Counted from the first letter of the stretch, positions 31,508 to 40,651 are shown. The stretch: DNA of 64,000 bases from Luteitalea sp. (GCA_009377495.1 WHTZ01000013.1:46289-110288), one strand, 5' to 3'. Notes: generated by a model from the sequence alone, not told the origin. Made by a program: numbers and translations.

Positions 31508-32716
31508 ATGGAATTTCGCTGCAGGCTAGGCACGGCGTCCGGCGAGATTATCGAGGGGATTTACGTCGCCGAGAGCGAGGCGCGGCTGCGGCACGACCTC
31601 GAGCAGAAGGGCATGCTCGTATTGTCGGCGGCGCCTCGGTCGGGCCTGCGCATCGGCGGTGTCGGTGTTCCGCGTCGGCGCAAGATCCCGTCGCACGAGT
31701 TCCTCGTGTTCAACCAGGAGCTGGCGACGTTGCTCAAGGCGGGCATGCCATTGGTGCAGTCGCTGGATATTCTTCGGCGCAATGTCCCCAACGCAACGTT
31801 CAAGGCAGTCTTGGACGACGTCTATGAGCGCGTGCGGTCCGGCACCTCGCTGTCGGAAGCGTTCGACGCCCAGAGCGGCCTCTTTTCGCCGATCTACACG
31901 GCGTCCCTGCTCGCCGGCGAGCGGAGCGGCGGGCTCGAGCAGGTGCTGCGGCGCTACGTCACGTACGTCAAGGTGCTCGGCGCTGTGAGGCGCAAGACGT
32001 TGTCCGCGCTCGTCTATCCCGGCATCCTCCTTGTGCTCTCGTTGCTCGTCGTGACGTTCATTATTGTGTGGGTGGTGCCGCAGTTCTCCGCGTTCTATTC
32101 GAGCTTCGACGCGGAGTTGCCGCTGGTCACCCGCATGATGATCGGATTGTCGACGGCGATTCGCGAGCGCTTGTTCCTGCTGGTGGCGCTGGTCGTGCTG
32201 GTCGCGGTGCTCGTACGGCTGTGGTGGCGGCAGCCCGGCCAACGTGTGAGGGTGCATCGTGCGTTCCTGAAGATGCCGTGGCTCGGCGATATCGTCCGGA
32301 AGTTCGCGACGTCGCAGCTTGCGCGCACGCTCGGCACGTTGCTCGGCGGGGGCATCCCGCTGGTTTCAGCCCTGGAGACCGCCGCGCGAGCCGTGGGAAA
32401 CCGCTACGTCGCGGCGGAGACCGCGAAGCTGGCGCACCAAGTGCGCGAAGGTCAGCCGCTGGCGGCCGCGATGGCAACCCATGGTGTCTTCCCAGACGTC
32501 GCGGTCAAGATGGTCGAGGTGGGCGAGGCCACCGGGGCGCTGCAGGACATGCTGCACGCGATTGCGGACTTTTACGATGAGGAGATCGAGGCGCGACTCG
32601 CGCGGTTCGTGACGCTCGTGGAGCCGACGCTGCTCATCATCATGGGTATCGTCATCGCGACGCTGTTGCTCGCGCTCTATTTCCCGATCTTCCAACTGGG
32701 TGAGGTGATCTCGTGA
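31508..32716 (+). CDS. inner-membrane platform protein GspF/PilC family
   Basis: A 402-residue polytopic protein with two GspF domains (about 70-190 and 270-390), each followed by hydrophobic segments such as TLSALVYPGILLVLSLLVVT and PTLLIIMGIVIATLLLALYF. The FNQELATLLKAGMPLVQSLD and ARTLGTLLGGGIPLVSALE blocks are the repeated domain starts. It anchors the assembly ATPase and moves pseudopilins in the inner membrane. It is the first gene of the secretion/pilus cluster, before pilB. Confidence 0.95.
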   Translation: MEFRCRLGTASGEIIEGIYVAESEARLRHDLEQKGMLVLSAAPRSGLRIGGVGVPRRRKIPSHEFLVFNQELATLLKAGMPLVQSLDILRRNVPNATFKAVLDDVYERVRSGTSLSEAFDAQSGLFSPIYTASLLAGERSGGLEQVLRRYVTYVKVLGAVRRKTLSALVYPGILLVLSLLVVTFIIVWVVPQFSAFYSSFDAELPLVTRMMIGLSTAIRERLFLLVALVVLVAVLVRLWWRQPGQRVRVHRAFLKMPWLGDIVRKFATSQLARTLGTLLGGGIPLVSALETAARAVGNRYVAAETAKLAHQVREGQPLAAAMATHGVFPDVAVKMVEVGEATGALQDMLHAIADFYDEEIEARLARFVTLVEPTLLIIMGIVIATLLLALYFPIFQLGEVIS

Positions 32717-32723
32717 ACCTGTA

Positions 32724-32762
32724 GCGAGGGGCCTTGAGGCCCCTCGCGCCACGCATTTTTTC
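32724..32762 (+). terminator. strong hairpin with T-run inside operon
   Basis: GCGAGGGGCC-TTGA-GGCCCCTCGC (32724-32747) is a perfect 10-bp stem, followed after eight bases by ATTTTTTCC. The T-run is further from the stem than in a classical terminator, so it may only attenuate transcription between the GspF and PilB genes. Confidence 0.5.
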
Positions 32763-32774
32763 CAAGGACTTACA

Positions 32775-34451
32775 GTGGCGTCAGACGTCAATCAATCGTC
32801 CAGCTCGGCCCAGACGGATTCGGCGACCATCGCTGCGCCGGAGGTCCATACGGGGCCAACGCCGGCCCAGCTCCGCGCCGAGGCCGCGGAAGCACGTCGC
32901 CTGGCTGAGCGCTACCGTCTCGAGTTCGTGGAGATCGACCAGCTTCACGTCGACAGCACGTTGTTCCGCTCGATCCCCGCAGACTTGATGCTGCGCTATG
33001 GCTTCGTGCCGTATGGCCGCGATGGGGAGGCGCTCGTGGTGGTCGTGTCGGATCCGACCGATTTGCCGATGATCGACGAGCTGGCCCTGTTGCTCGGCAC
33101 GAAGGTGAAGGTGAGGGTTGGCGCGCCGTCCGCCATTCAGGCGGTGCTGAAGAAAAGCGAGAGCTCGCAGCGTGTCCTCGAGGAAGCGACCGAGAGCTTT
33201 CAGCTCCAACTCTTGAAAGAGGATGACAACGGCGAGGAGACGCTCACGGTGGAGCGTCTGACGAGCGACATCAGCCCCGTCATCCGGCTTGTCGACTCGA
33301 CCATCTTCACGGCCATCCAGCGCCGCGCGAGCGACATCCACGTCGAGACCCAGGACAGTGCCGTGCACGTGAAGTATCGGATCGATGGCGTGCTGCAGCC
33401 GGCGATGCGCCCGATCGATCGCCGCTTTGCCGGGCCAATCATCTCGCGCATCAAGGTGATGGCTGAGCTCGACATTGCCGAGAAGCGCGTGCCCCAGGAC
33501 GGCCGGTTCAAGCTGAAGCTGAAGGGGAAGACCATCGACTTTCGCGTGTCGATCATGCCATGCGCGCACGGTGAAGACTCGGTCATTCGTATTCTCGACA
33601 AGGAATCAATCAGCGAGCAGTTCAAAGAGCTTCGGCTCGACATTTTGGGCTTCCCGGAGCCGGAGCTCACCCGCGTGCGCAAATACATCCGTGAGCCTTA
33701 CGGCATGGTGCTCGTCACCGGCCCGACCGGCAGCGGCAAGACGACGACGCTGTACGCGGCGTTGTCTGAGATCAAGTCCATCGAGGACAAGATTGTCACG
33801 ATTGAAGACCCGGTCGAGTACCAGCTTCGGGGCATCACACAGATTCCCATCAACGAGAAGAAGGGCCTCACGTTTGCCCGCGGCCTGCGGTCGATCCTCC
33901 GGCACGATCCGGACAAGATCATGGTGGGCGAGATCCGCGATCCGGAGACCGCGCAGATCGCCATCCAGTCGGCGCTGACCGGTCATTTGGTCTTCACGAC
34001 GGTGCACGCCAACAACGTCATCGACGTGCTCGGCCGGTTCCTGAATATGGGCGTGGAGCCATACCAGTTCGTGTCCGCGCTCAACTGCGTGCTCGCGCAG
34101 CGGCTGGTCCGCCTGATATGTGCCGACTGCAAGCGGGCCGCAAGCGTCGCACCGGAGGTGCTCGTCGAATCGGGGCTCGATCCGCACTTGGCCAAGACGC
34201 ACACGTTTTACGAGGGCGCCGGCTGCATCGAGTGCGGGGGGACGGGGTACAAAGGGCGCTCGGCCATCTGCGAGCTGCTCGACGTGACGGATCGGATTCG
34301 TGACATGATTCTCGCGCGGCGGCCAAACTCGGAGGTCAAGCGTGCGGCGCACGACGAGGGCATGCGCTTCCTTCGGCAGTCGGCTGTGGAACGCGTGCTC
34401 GAGGGCCATACGACCCTCCGCGAGATCAATAAAGTGACGTTTGTTGAATAA
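32775..34451 (+). CDS. PilB/GspE family assembly ATPase
   Basis: A 558-residue secretion ATPase. It has an N-terminal MshEN-like domain, an N2-like region with SDIHVE, Walker A GPTGSGKTTTLYA (near residue 316), an Asp box (IVTIEDPVEYQLRG), Walker B (KIMVGEIRDPETAQIA) and the zinc site CADC/CIECGGTGYKGR. It powers pseudopilus or pilus assembly with the GspF/PilC platform. GTG start at 32775. The intergenic hairpin at 32724 precedes it. Confidence 0.96.
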   Translation: MASDVNQSSSSAQTDSATIAAPEVHTGPTPAQLRAEAAEARRLAERYRLEFVEIDQLHVDSTLFRSIPADLMLRYGFVPYGRDGEALVVVVSDPTDLPMIDELALLLGTKVKVRVGAPSAIQAVLKKSESSQRVLEEATESFQLQLLKEDDNGEETLTVERLTSDISPVIRLVDSTIFTAIQRRASDIHVETQDSAVHVKYRIDGVLQPAMRPIDRRFAGPIISRIKVMAELDIAEKRVPQDGRFKLKLKGKTIDFRVSIMPCAHGEDSVIRILDKESISEQFKELRLDILGFPEPELTRVRKYIREPYGMVLVTGPTGSGKTTTLYAALSEIKSIEDKIVTIEDPVEYQLRGITQIPINEKKGLTFARGLRSILRHDPDKIMVGEIRDPETAQIAIQSALTGHLVFTTVHANNVIDVLGRFLNMGVEPYQFVSALNCVLAQRLVRLICADCKRAASVAPEVLVESGLDPHLAKTHTFYEGAGCIECGGTGYKGRSAICELLDVTDRIRDMILARRPNSEVKRAAHDEGMRFLRQSAVERVLEGHTTLREINKVTFVE

Positions 34452-34462
34452 CTGGCTCGAAT

Positions 34463-34569
34463 GCGACGAAAGAGCACGAAGTAGGGCGCCCCTTTAGGGG
34501 CGCCAGGCGCGGCTGATGCGCCGGCGCGGCTAAAGGCGCACCCTACTCTATCTTCGTGAGCTTCGTGGG
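34463..34569. repeat. REP-like composite repeat between pilB and pilM
   Basis: GTAGGGCGCCCCTTTAGGGG (from 34483), CAGGCGCGGCTGATGCGCCG and GGCTAAAGGCGCACCCTAC (to 34547) form two palindromes, flanked by GAGCACGAAG on one side and CTTCGTGAGCTTCGTG on the other. It is the same composite as 29319-29446, inverted. Confidence 0.65.
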
Positions 34570-34574
34570 TTAAT

Positions 34575-35585
34575 GTGAGAATGCGCTTACCACGCTGGCT
34601 CGTTGCGCCGCCGCCGTCCGTAGGTCTCGAGATTGCCGAGGATCGCGTGACGGCCGTGGCGGTGTCGAGGACGGATACGAGCACGACGATCACCGCACAC
34701 GCGGTCGTCCCGCTCGCGGACGGGCTCGTGCGCCCGGCGCTCGCGACGCCAAACATCGAGGATCGCGACACGGTAGCGCGCGCCGTGGGTGAAGCACTGG
34801 CCGCGTCCGGGCGTCCGCGCCGTGTGGCGCTCGTCGTGCCGGATGCAGCCACCAAGGTGTCCTTGCTCAGGCTCGAGCAAGTCCCGTCTCGTTCCGAGGA
34901 CTTCGATCAGCTCGTGCGCTGGCAGATGAAGAAGACGGCGCCATTCCCGATCGAAGAGGCCCAGGTGAGCGTGACCCGTGGCGTGTCGCTCGCCGAGGGC
35001 GGCGCCGAGTTCGTCGTCACGCTCATTCGGCGGGACATCGTCTCCGAGTACGAGGCCGTCTGTCGGCAGGCTGGTGCCCACGCGGGCATTGTCGATATGG
35101 CAACGTTCAACCTCGTCAACCTGGTGTTGCTCACCGAGCGTTCGATAGCAGCGCCATCTGCGGATGGCCCGCCGGAGCAGCCGCTCGCGCCGGCCTCAGC
35201 GGTTGTCGGCTTGCGTGATTGGATGTTGGTGAACATGAGCCCGAGCTCCACGTCGATTGCCATCGTGCGCGGCGCGGATCTGATCTTCTTCCGCAACCGG
35301 CCAATCGAGCGCGGTGACGACCTGGCGGACCACGTGCACCAGTCGCGCATGTACTACGAGGATCGATTGGGTGGCGAAGGGCTGGCGCGCGTGTTCCTGA
35401 CGGGCGCCGTCGACCGCAACCGTTTGGTGAGCGCGCTGCGCGATGTCGAGAGCCGCCTCGAGCGGCGGATCGAGCCACTCGACGTGCGCAAGGCTGCGGC
35501 GCTCCCGGATCGCATCATGGTCGCCCCCGAGCTCGTTGGTGCGCTTGCGGCGCCCGTCGGTCTGGTGCTGCGCGAGGCAGCGTAA
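34575..35585 (+). CDS. PilM-like pilus assembly protein (actin-like)
   Basis: A 336-residue cytoplasmic protein with an actin/FtsA-type fold, seen in SVGLEIAEDRVTAVAVSRT, PRRVALVVPDAATKVSLLRL and the VRWQMKKTAPFPIEEAQV block. It binds the N terminus of the PilN-like protein and couples the cytoplasmic ring to the membrane. GTG 34575 or ATG 34581 may start it. Its stop overlaps the next start (TAATG). The motif SARMYYEDR-like region (HQSRMYYEDRLGG) is typical. Confidence 0.88.
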   Translation: MRMRLPRWLVAPPPSVGLEIAEDRVTAVAVSRTDTSTTITAHAVVPLADGLVRPALATPNIEDRDTVARAVGEALAASGRPRRVALVVPDAATKVSLLRLEQVPSRSEDFDQLVRWQMKKTAPFPIEEAQVSVTRGVSLAEGGAEFVVTLIRRDIVSEYEAVCRQAGAHAGIVDMATFNLVNLVLLTERSIAAPSADGPPEQPLAPASAVVGLRDWMLVNMSPSSTSIAIVRGADLIFFRNRPIERGDDLADHVHQSRMYYEDRLGGEGLARVFLTGAVDRNRLVSALRDVESRLERRIEPLDVRKAAALPDRIMVAPELVGALAAPVGLVLREAA

Positions 35586-36271
35586 TGCTACGAACGAACC
35601 TCGCGACACGACCCTTCTACAACGAGCGTGCCCTGTACATCGCGCTGGCGGCACTGGCCGTCGTCGCCATTGGCCTGGCGCTGTTCGCGCTCGTGCGGGT
35701 GGTGTCGCTCTCGCAGCGCCAGGCACAGCTTGGATCCCAGATCGGCCGAGACGAGGCCGAGGCCGCGCGGCTGCTGCAGTCTGCCACGCGCGTTCGCAAG
35801 GGCATCGACCAACGGGAGCTGAATGCAGTGATTACCGCCGCTCGTGAGGCGAACACGATCATCGCGCGCCGCACGTTCTCCTGGACCGAGCTGCTCAACA
35901 AGATCGAGGCGACGCTCCCATCGGATGTGATGCTCAACCAGGTGCGGCCAAACTTCGACAAGGGTGAGACACACGTCGACATGACCGTGGTGGGTCGCAA
36001 CGTCGAGAACGTCGATCGCTTCATGGAGCAGCTCGAAGTCGCTGGCGCCTTTGCCAACGTGCTGTTGAGCAACGAAAAGCGCAGCGACGATGGCACGTTC
36101 CTCGTCACGTTGACCGGGCTGTACCAAGGCAGCGGTGCCAATGACGCGTCGACCACGCCGGAGAGCGGCCCGGCCGTCATGCGAACGGGAAATAAGGAAT
36201 CAGGAATCGGGAATCAGGAATCGGGAATCGGGAGGCGGGAGCCGGTGCCCGAAACGGAGGCGCGACGATGA
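35585..36271 (+). CDS. PilN-like pilus assembly protein with repeat-encoded C terminus
   Basis: A 228-residue protein with one transmembrane helix near the N terminus (ALAALAVVAIGLALFALVRV), a coiled-coil and a ferredoxin-like domain (LPSDVMLNQVRPNFDKGETHVDMT). It pairs with the PilO-like protein in the inner-membrane alignment complex. The final 20 or so residues (KESGIGNQESGIGRREP) are encoded by seven head-to-tail GGAATCR-type heptads (36196-36244), which are intergenic repeat DNA, so the tail is not part of the family fold. Confidence 0.88.
   Translation: MLRTNLATRPFYNERALYIALAALAVVAIGLALFALVRVVSLSQRQAQLGSQIGRDEAEAARLLQSATRVRKGIDQRELNAVITAAREANTIIARRTFSWTELLNKIEATLPSDVMLNQVRPNFDKGETHVDMTVVGRNVENVDRFMEQLEVAGAFANVLLSNEKRSDDGTFLVTLTGLYQGSGANDASTTPESGPAVMRTGNKESGIGNQESGIGRREPVPETEARR
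36196..36244. repeat. seven heptads inside the pilN-like coding end
   Basis: GGAATCA, GGAATCG, GGAATCA, GGAATCG, GGAATCG, GGAGGCG, GGAGCCG run head to tail without a break. The unit of seven bases gives a 21-base, seven-residue coding period (ESGIGNQ). Related heptads occur at 41120 and 43180 outside genes. Confidence 0.85.
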
Positions 36272-36849
36272 CGCTGCCGCCTCTCGCCAAGCGGATCTTC
36301 GAGGAGCATCGGCGGATCATCGTGCCGCTTGCGGTCTTGCTCGGCATTGATCTCATTCTCCTCGCGTTGGTGCTCTTCCCGCTGGCGTCGCGCGTGGGTG
36401 CGGCCGAAGCGCGGGCCGCGGGCGCGTCCGCCCGGGTGGCAGATGCTCGGGCACAAGAGCGCCTGGCGAAGAACACGCTTGCGGGTAAGACGCGCGCCGC
36501 TGAGGAGCTCAAGCGGTTCTACGCCGAGGTGCTGCCGGCGGATGGAAGTGAGGCTCGTCGCATCACGTATCTCCGTCTTGCGGAAATCGCGAGCGAGGCG
36601 AACCTTCGTCCCGACCAGCGTGCCTTCTCGTTGGAACAGGAGCGAGACAGCAACCTCGTGCGGATCGATCTGAGGATGCGGCTCGAGGGCGACTACCCAG
36701 ACATTCGCCGCTTCATTCACGCGCTCGAGACCGCACCGGAGTTCGTCGTGATTCGGGACGTGACCCTGACGCAGAAGGACGAGCCCTCAGCGCCGTTGGG
36801 CGTGACCTTCGAGCTGTCGACCTATTACCAGGCACGTCATGGCACCTGA
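36268..36849 (+). CDS. PilO-like pilus assembly protein
   Basis: A 193-residue protein: one transmembrane helix (IIVPLAVLLGIDLILLALVLFP), a coiled-coil and a ferredoxin-like C-terminal part (LVRIDLRMRLEGDYPDIRRF). It overlaps the PilN-like gene by four bases and ends 11 bases into the next gene. It should form the PilN/PilO pair. Confidence 0.85.
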   Translation: MTLPPLAKRIFEEHRRIIVPLAVLLGIDLILLALVLFPLASRVGAAEARAAGASARVADARAQERLAKNTLAGKTRAAEELKRFYAEVLPADGSEARRITYLRLAEIASEANLRPDQRAFSLEQERDSNLVRIDLRMRLEGDYPDIRRFIHALETAPEFVVIRDVTLTQKDEPSAPLGVTFELSTYYQARHGT

Positions 36850-37390
36850 TCGACAGCAGCGTCAGAAACAGCTCTTGGCGGGCCTCTTTGTCGTGTTGGT
36901 GCTGGTGCTGCTGTGGCAGTGGTGGAATTGGGACTCGGTGGATGATGCCAATGTTGCCGCATCTCCAACGCAGCCTCGCACGGCGTCACGCGAGACGGGC
37001 CAGGCGCCAAGCGAGCCATTCGAGGGCGATGTGAACCTCGACGCGCTCGAACAGGAGCGACCGGCACCAACGGGGGGAGGTCGGAACCCGTTTCAGTTCG
37101 AGGCGGACGCGCCGCCACCAACGACGAAACCGCAGGTGGTCAAGAAACCAACCGGCCCGCCGCAGCCGAAGGGCCCTCCGCCGATCCCGCTGAAGTTCAT
37201 TGGCACGCTGTTCAAACAGGGGTGGAAGGGCAAGGTCGCCGTCCTCAGTGACGGCAAGAGCGTCTTTCATGGCAAGCAGGGGGAGGTCATCGACGGCCGC
37301 TTTCGCATCGTTCAGATCGGGGAGGAGTCGGTGCAACTCGAGTACGTCGGTGGTCAGGGACGGCAGGTGATTCGGTTGTCGGGGCAGTGA
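36839..37390 (+). CDS. PilP/GspC-like periplasmic protein
   Basis: A 183-residue protein with an N-terminal transmembrane segment (LLAGLFVVLVLVLLWQWWNW), a Pro-rich disordered stretch (PPPTTKPQVVKKPTGPPQPK) and a small beta domain (LKFIGTLFKQGWKGKVAVLS; VFHGKQGEVIDGRFRIVQIG) that looks like PilP or GspC HR domains. It would link the PilN/PilO complex to the secretin encoded next. Family assignment is by position and layout. Confidence 0.72.
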   Translation: MAPDRQQRQKQLLAGLFVVLVLVLLWQWWNWDSVDDANVAASPTQPRTASRETGQAPSEPFEGDVNLDALEQERPAPTGGGRNPFQFEADAPPPTTKPQVVKKPTGPPQPKGPPPIPLKFIGTLFKQGWKGKVAVLSDGKSVFHGKQGEVIDGRFRIVQIGEESVQLEYVGGQGRQVIRLSGQ

Positions 37391-37440
37391 GGGGCAGCAG
37401 CAGGGTGCTGGGGTGACACAGTGAAGCTGGGAGGAAAGCG

Positions 37441-39765
37441 TTGAGACGTCGCGTGCGAATAGTGGTAACGCTGGTCCTTGTGGCATCCGCGTTGTCGGGG
37501 TGTGCGAACCGTGCGTACAAGCGCGCCGAGACGGCGGCACGCGCAGACGACTGGGACGCTGCTGTGAGCTACTACCGCCAAGCTTTGCAAGAGCATCCGG
37601 ACCGCCCCGAGTACCGCATTGCGCTCGAGCGTGCGATGCTCGAAGCTGCGGCTGTGCACCGGAGCAAGGCGCAGGTGCTCGATCGCGAGGGCCACATTGC
37701 CGCGGCGCTGCCAGAGTATCGCAGGGTGCTCGATTACGACCCGGGCGACCGGAACTCGATGATGCGCGCGGGCGAGATCGAGCGAACCTTGCGCGACCAA
37801 GCCGAAGCGGCGCGCCCGCGTCCAAAGATCGAGGCCATGCGCGAAGAGGCGCGCCGCAAGACGCAGCCGCCCCTGCTCAGCCCCACGTCGAAAACGCCCA
37901 CGGATATGTCATTCACCGACACATCCATCCGCGAAGTGTTGTCGACGCTCGCGAGCACGACCGGCATCAACATCATCTACGAGAGCGATGCGGCGAAGAT
38001 GCTCGAGACCACGATGACCATCGACCTGGTCGACGTGACGATCGAGGAAGCCCTCGACCAGGTGCTCACGATGAACAAGCTGTGGTACCGGGTCATGAGC
38101 CCGCGCAGCATCATGGTCATTCAGGAGAGCCCGCAGAAGCGCATCCTGTATGAGCCGCAGGTGATTCGGACTTTTTACCTGTCGCACGCACAGGCGGAGG
38201 ACGTGGCGACCGTCGTGAAGCAAATGCTGGGTGCACCTCTTCAGCCAGCACCTCAAATCGTCGGCAACAAGACCCAGAACTCACTGACGATTCGGGCGAG
38301 CGAGCGAGTGCTCGGCATCGTGGAGCAGGTGGTGCAGCGCAACGACCGGGCGCCGGCCGAGATCATCGTTGACGTCGAGATTCTGGAGGTGAGCCGTGTT
38401 CGAATGAAGGAGATTGGGGTGAACCTGAGCCAGTACAACATCAGCACGATCTTTTCACCCGAACGGGCTCCCGGGGGCGGCGATGGTGAAGACGGCGCCG
38501 CTGCGGACGCGCCGTTCAACCTCAACACGATCACACGCGGCGTCAGCCCGGCTGACTTTTACCTCTCGGTTCCGCAGGCTATCGTCAACTTCATGGAGTC
38601 TGACTCGCGCACGAGAGCGCTCGCGAAGCCTCAGCTTCGCGGCATGGAAGGGCAGCCGCTCATACTAGAGCTCGGTGATCAGATTCCGATTCCAAGCACG
38701 ACGTTTTCGGGTATCGCCGGCGGTGGTGCGCAGTTCGTCCCCTTCACGTCGTTCACGTATCAGCCCGTGGGAGTCAACATCAACATGACACCACGCGTGA
38801 CGTATGAGGACGAGATCATTCTCGAGCTCGTGGTGGAGAACAGCTCACTTGGCGCGCCCGTGACAGTTGGAGAGCAGAGCCTACCAAGCATCATCTCACG
38901 CAGGGCGGAGACCTTCCTCCGCCTGCGCGAAGGGGAGGCGCACCTGCTCGCAGGCCTCGTACAAGAAAGAAGCGAGCGAGTGCTGACCGGGCTCCCGGGT
39001 CTGATCCGCATACCTGCGTTGCAGCGATTGTTTGGCTTTACTGCCGATGAGGACATGGAGAGCGATGTGATCATGCTCATCACACCGCGGATCGTGCGCA
39101 CGCACGAGTTGACCCAAGAGGACCTCGATCCGATCCACATTGGCTCACAGAGTAGTCTTGGCTTGACCGGACCGCCGCCGCTGATTGCGCCACCGCCCGA
39201 GGGTGAAGAAGAACCGGAGGGCGCCGTCCCGCCAGAGGCGGAGCCGGATGCGGCCGAGGCGCCCGAAGCCGCCCCAGAGGCCACGCCCGACGAAGAGCCT
39301 GCCGAGACGCCGCCTGCTGAAGCGGAGGAAGAACAACCGGCGCCACCAGCCGCTGCGCGGGTCACGGTGACGCTGCCAGGTGCGGAGCTGGCGACGGGTG
39401 GGGGTCCCTACACGGCGCCGATCTCAATCGTGGGTGCGTCGCGCGTATCGACGATGAGCCTGACGCTCACGTTCGATCCGAACGTGCTGAGTGTGCGGAC
39501 CGTGCAGGAGGGCACATTCATGAACCAGGGCGGCGTGAAGCCGACCTTCACGCAACGCGTCGATCCGAAGGCCGGTCGTATCGACATCACCGTGACGCGA
39601 CCGAACGACAATCTCGGGGCGTCCGGAACGGGATTACTGGGCGCGGTGCTGTTCGACCCGGTTGCAGCAGGGAAGACACAGATTACACCGAGCGGCGTGG
39701 CGACTGCACCCGATGGCTCGCCGGTCTCCCTGCAGCTTGCACCAACGTCCGTGACGGTTAAATAG
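37441..39765 (+). CDS. secretin with N-terminal TPRs and C-terminal cohesin-like domain
   Basis: A 774-residue outer-membrane secretin of the GspD/PilQ family. The TTG start with GGGAGG upstream gives a lipoprotein signal (VLVASALSGC). TPR-like helices (about 30-135) are followed by an STN-type N domain (MSFTDTSIREVLSTLASTTG), an N1-like module (YLSHAQAEDVATVVKQML) and the secretin core (320-560; IPALQRLFGFTADEDMESDV). Then come a Pro/Glu-rich linker (about 575-640) and a cohesin-like beta domain (640-774; VTVTLPGAELATGGGPYTA, SLTLTFDPNVLSVRTVQEG). The tail would lie at or beyond the outer membrane or in the periplasm. Fused cohesin is unusual. Confidence 0.93.
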   Translation: MRRRVRIVVTLVLVASALSGCANRAYKRAETAARADDWDAAVSYYRQALQEHPDRPEYRIALERAMLEAAAVHRSKAQVLDREGHIAAALPEYRRVLDYDPGDRNSMMRAGEIERTLRDQAEAARPRPKIEAMREEARRKTQPPLLSPTSKTPTDMSFTDTSIREVLSTLASTTGINIIYESDAAKMLETTMTIDLVDVTIEEALDQVLTMNKLWYRVMSPRSIMVIQESPQKRILYEPQVIRTFYLSHAQAEDVATVVKQMLGAPLQPAPQIVGNKTQNSLTIRASERVLGIVEQVVQRNDRAPAEIIVDVEILEVSRVRMKEIGVNLSQYNISTIFSPERAPGGGDGEDGAAADAPFNLNTITRGVSPADFYLSVPQAIVNFMESDSRTRALAKPQLRGMEGQPLILELGDQIPIPSTTFSGIAGGGAQFVPFTSFTYQPVGVNINMTPRVTYEDEIILELVVENSSLGAPVTVGEQSLPSIISRRAETFLRLREGEAHLLAGLVQERSERVLTGLPGLIRIPALQRLFGFTADEDMESDVIMLITPRIVRTHELTQEDLDPIHIGSQSSLGLTGPPPLIAPPPEGEEEPEGAVPPEAEPDAAEAPEAAPEATPDEEPAETPPAEAEEEQPAPPAAARVTVTLPGAELATGGGPYTAPISIVGASRVSTMSLTLTFDPNVLSVRTVQEGTFMNQGGVKPTFTQRVDPKAGRIDITVTRPNDNLGASGTGLLGAVLFDPVAAGKTQITPSGVATAPDGSPVSLQLAPTSVTVK

Positions 39766-39768
39766 AAG

Positions 39769-40254
39769 ATGAGACGTCTCCGATTGCGTGGCGGCGAGCA
39801 GGGTTACACGTTCGTCGAGCTGCTCATCGTTGCGCTCATCGTGCTGATCTTGGCGTCGGTGGCGCTGCCGCTCACACGTGTGGTGGTCAAGCGGCAGAAG
39901 GAGGTCGAGTTGCGCCGGGCGCTGCGCGAGATGCGCACGGCGATTGACCGTTACAAGGACGCCGCGGACATGGGTCTCGTCGCGTCGACCGAGCTGGAGC
40001 CGGATGACGAGGGGTATCCCAAGACGCTCGAGGTGCTGGTCGAGGGCGTGGGAGCGTCAGGCGCCAACCCGGATCGCAAGCTCAAGTTCTTGCGACGCGT
40101 TCCATTCGACCCCATGATCGGCGAGCAGGAGTGGGGCTTGCGTTCCTATCAAGATGACTCGAAGTCGAACAACTGGGGTGGCGAGAACGTGTTCGACGTT
40201 TACACGGCGAGTCGAGGCACGGCGCTCGATGGTTCGAAGTACAACGACTGGTAG
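39769..40254 (+). CDS. GspG-like major pseudopilin
   Basis: A 161-residue protein with a prepilin site (basic leader, then G before YTFVELLIVALIVLILASVA) and GspG-type features (VKRQKEVELRRALREMRTAIDRYK; CFR-like FDPMIGEQEWGLRSYQDD). The mature protein carries the Glu at +5. It is three bases downstream of the secretin stop and overlaps the next gene by 26 bases. Confidence 0.9.
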   Translation: MRRLRLRGGEQGYTFVELLIVALIVLILASVALPLTRVVVKRQKEVELRRALREMRTAIDRYKDAADMGLVASTELEPDDEGYPKTLEVLVEGVGASGANPDRKLKFLRRVPFDPMIGEQEWGLRSYQDDSKSNNWGGENVFDVYTASRGTALDGSKYNDW

Positions 40255-40651
40255 CAAAAACGGAAACGTCGAGGCGGGCTGGACGCTGGTCGAACTGGTC
40301 ATCGTCATCTCGATCATCGTGATTCTCGCGGGCCTCGCGATGGTCCAGTACCGCAATTCGGTCACGCTTGCCCAAGAAGCGGCGCTCAAGGAAGACCTCT
40401 TCCGCATGCGCGATGCCATCGACCAGTACTACGCGGACAAGAACAAGGATCCCGCGAGCTTGCAAGACCTTGTCTCCGAAGGCTACCTGCGCTCAATTCC
40501 CGACGATCCGTTCACCAGGTCGAACACGACGTGGCAGGAGATTCAAGGGGAGCCCGATCCCGACGATTTCTCCACCGAGCCTGGCATTGTCGACGTCAAG
40601 AGCGGAGCCGACAAGGTCGGATCCGATGGCCGCCCCTACACCGAGTGGTGA
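40229..40651 (+). CDS. second GspG-like pseudopilin
   Basis: A 140-residue protein. The start at ATG 40229 (MVRSTTTGSKNGNVEAG) places the prepilin site G before WTLVELVIVISIIVILAGLA near the N terminus; an earlier in-frame start would add 25 non-homologous residues. The C-terminal part (ALKEDLFRMRDAIDQYYADK; RSIPDDPFTRSNTTWQEIQG) is typical of GspG. It overlaps the previous pseudopilin gene by 26 bases and is followed by a terminator. Confidence 0.9.
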   Translation: MVRSTTTGSKNGNVEAGWTLVELVIVISIIVILAGLAMVQYRNSVTLAQEAALKEDLFRMRDAIDQYYADKNKDPASLQDLVSEGYLRSIPDDPFTRSNTTWQEIQGEPDPDDFSTEPGIVDVKSGADKVGSDGRPYTEW

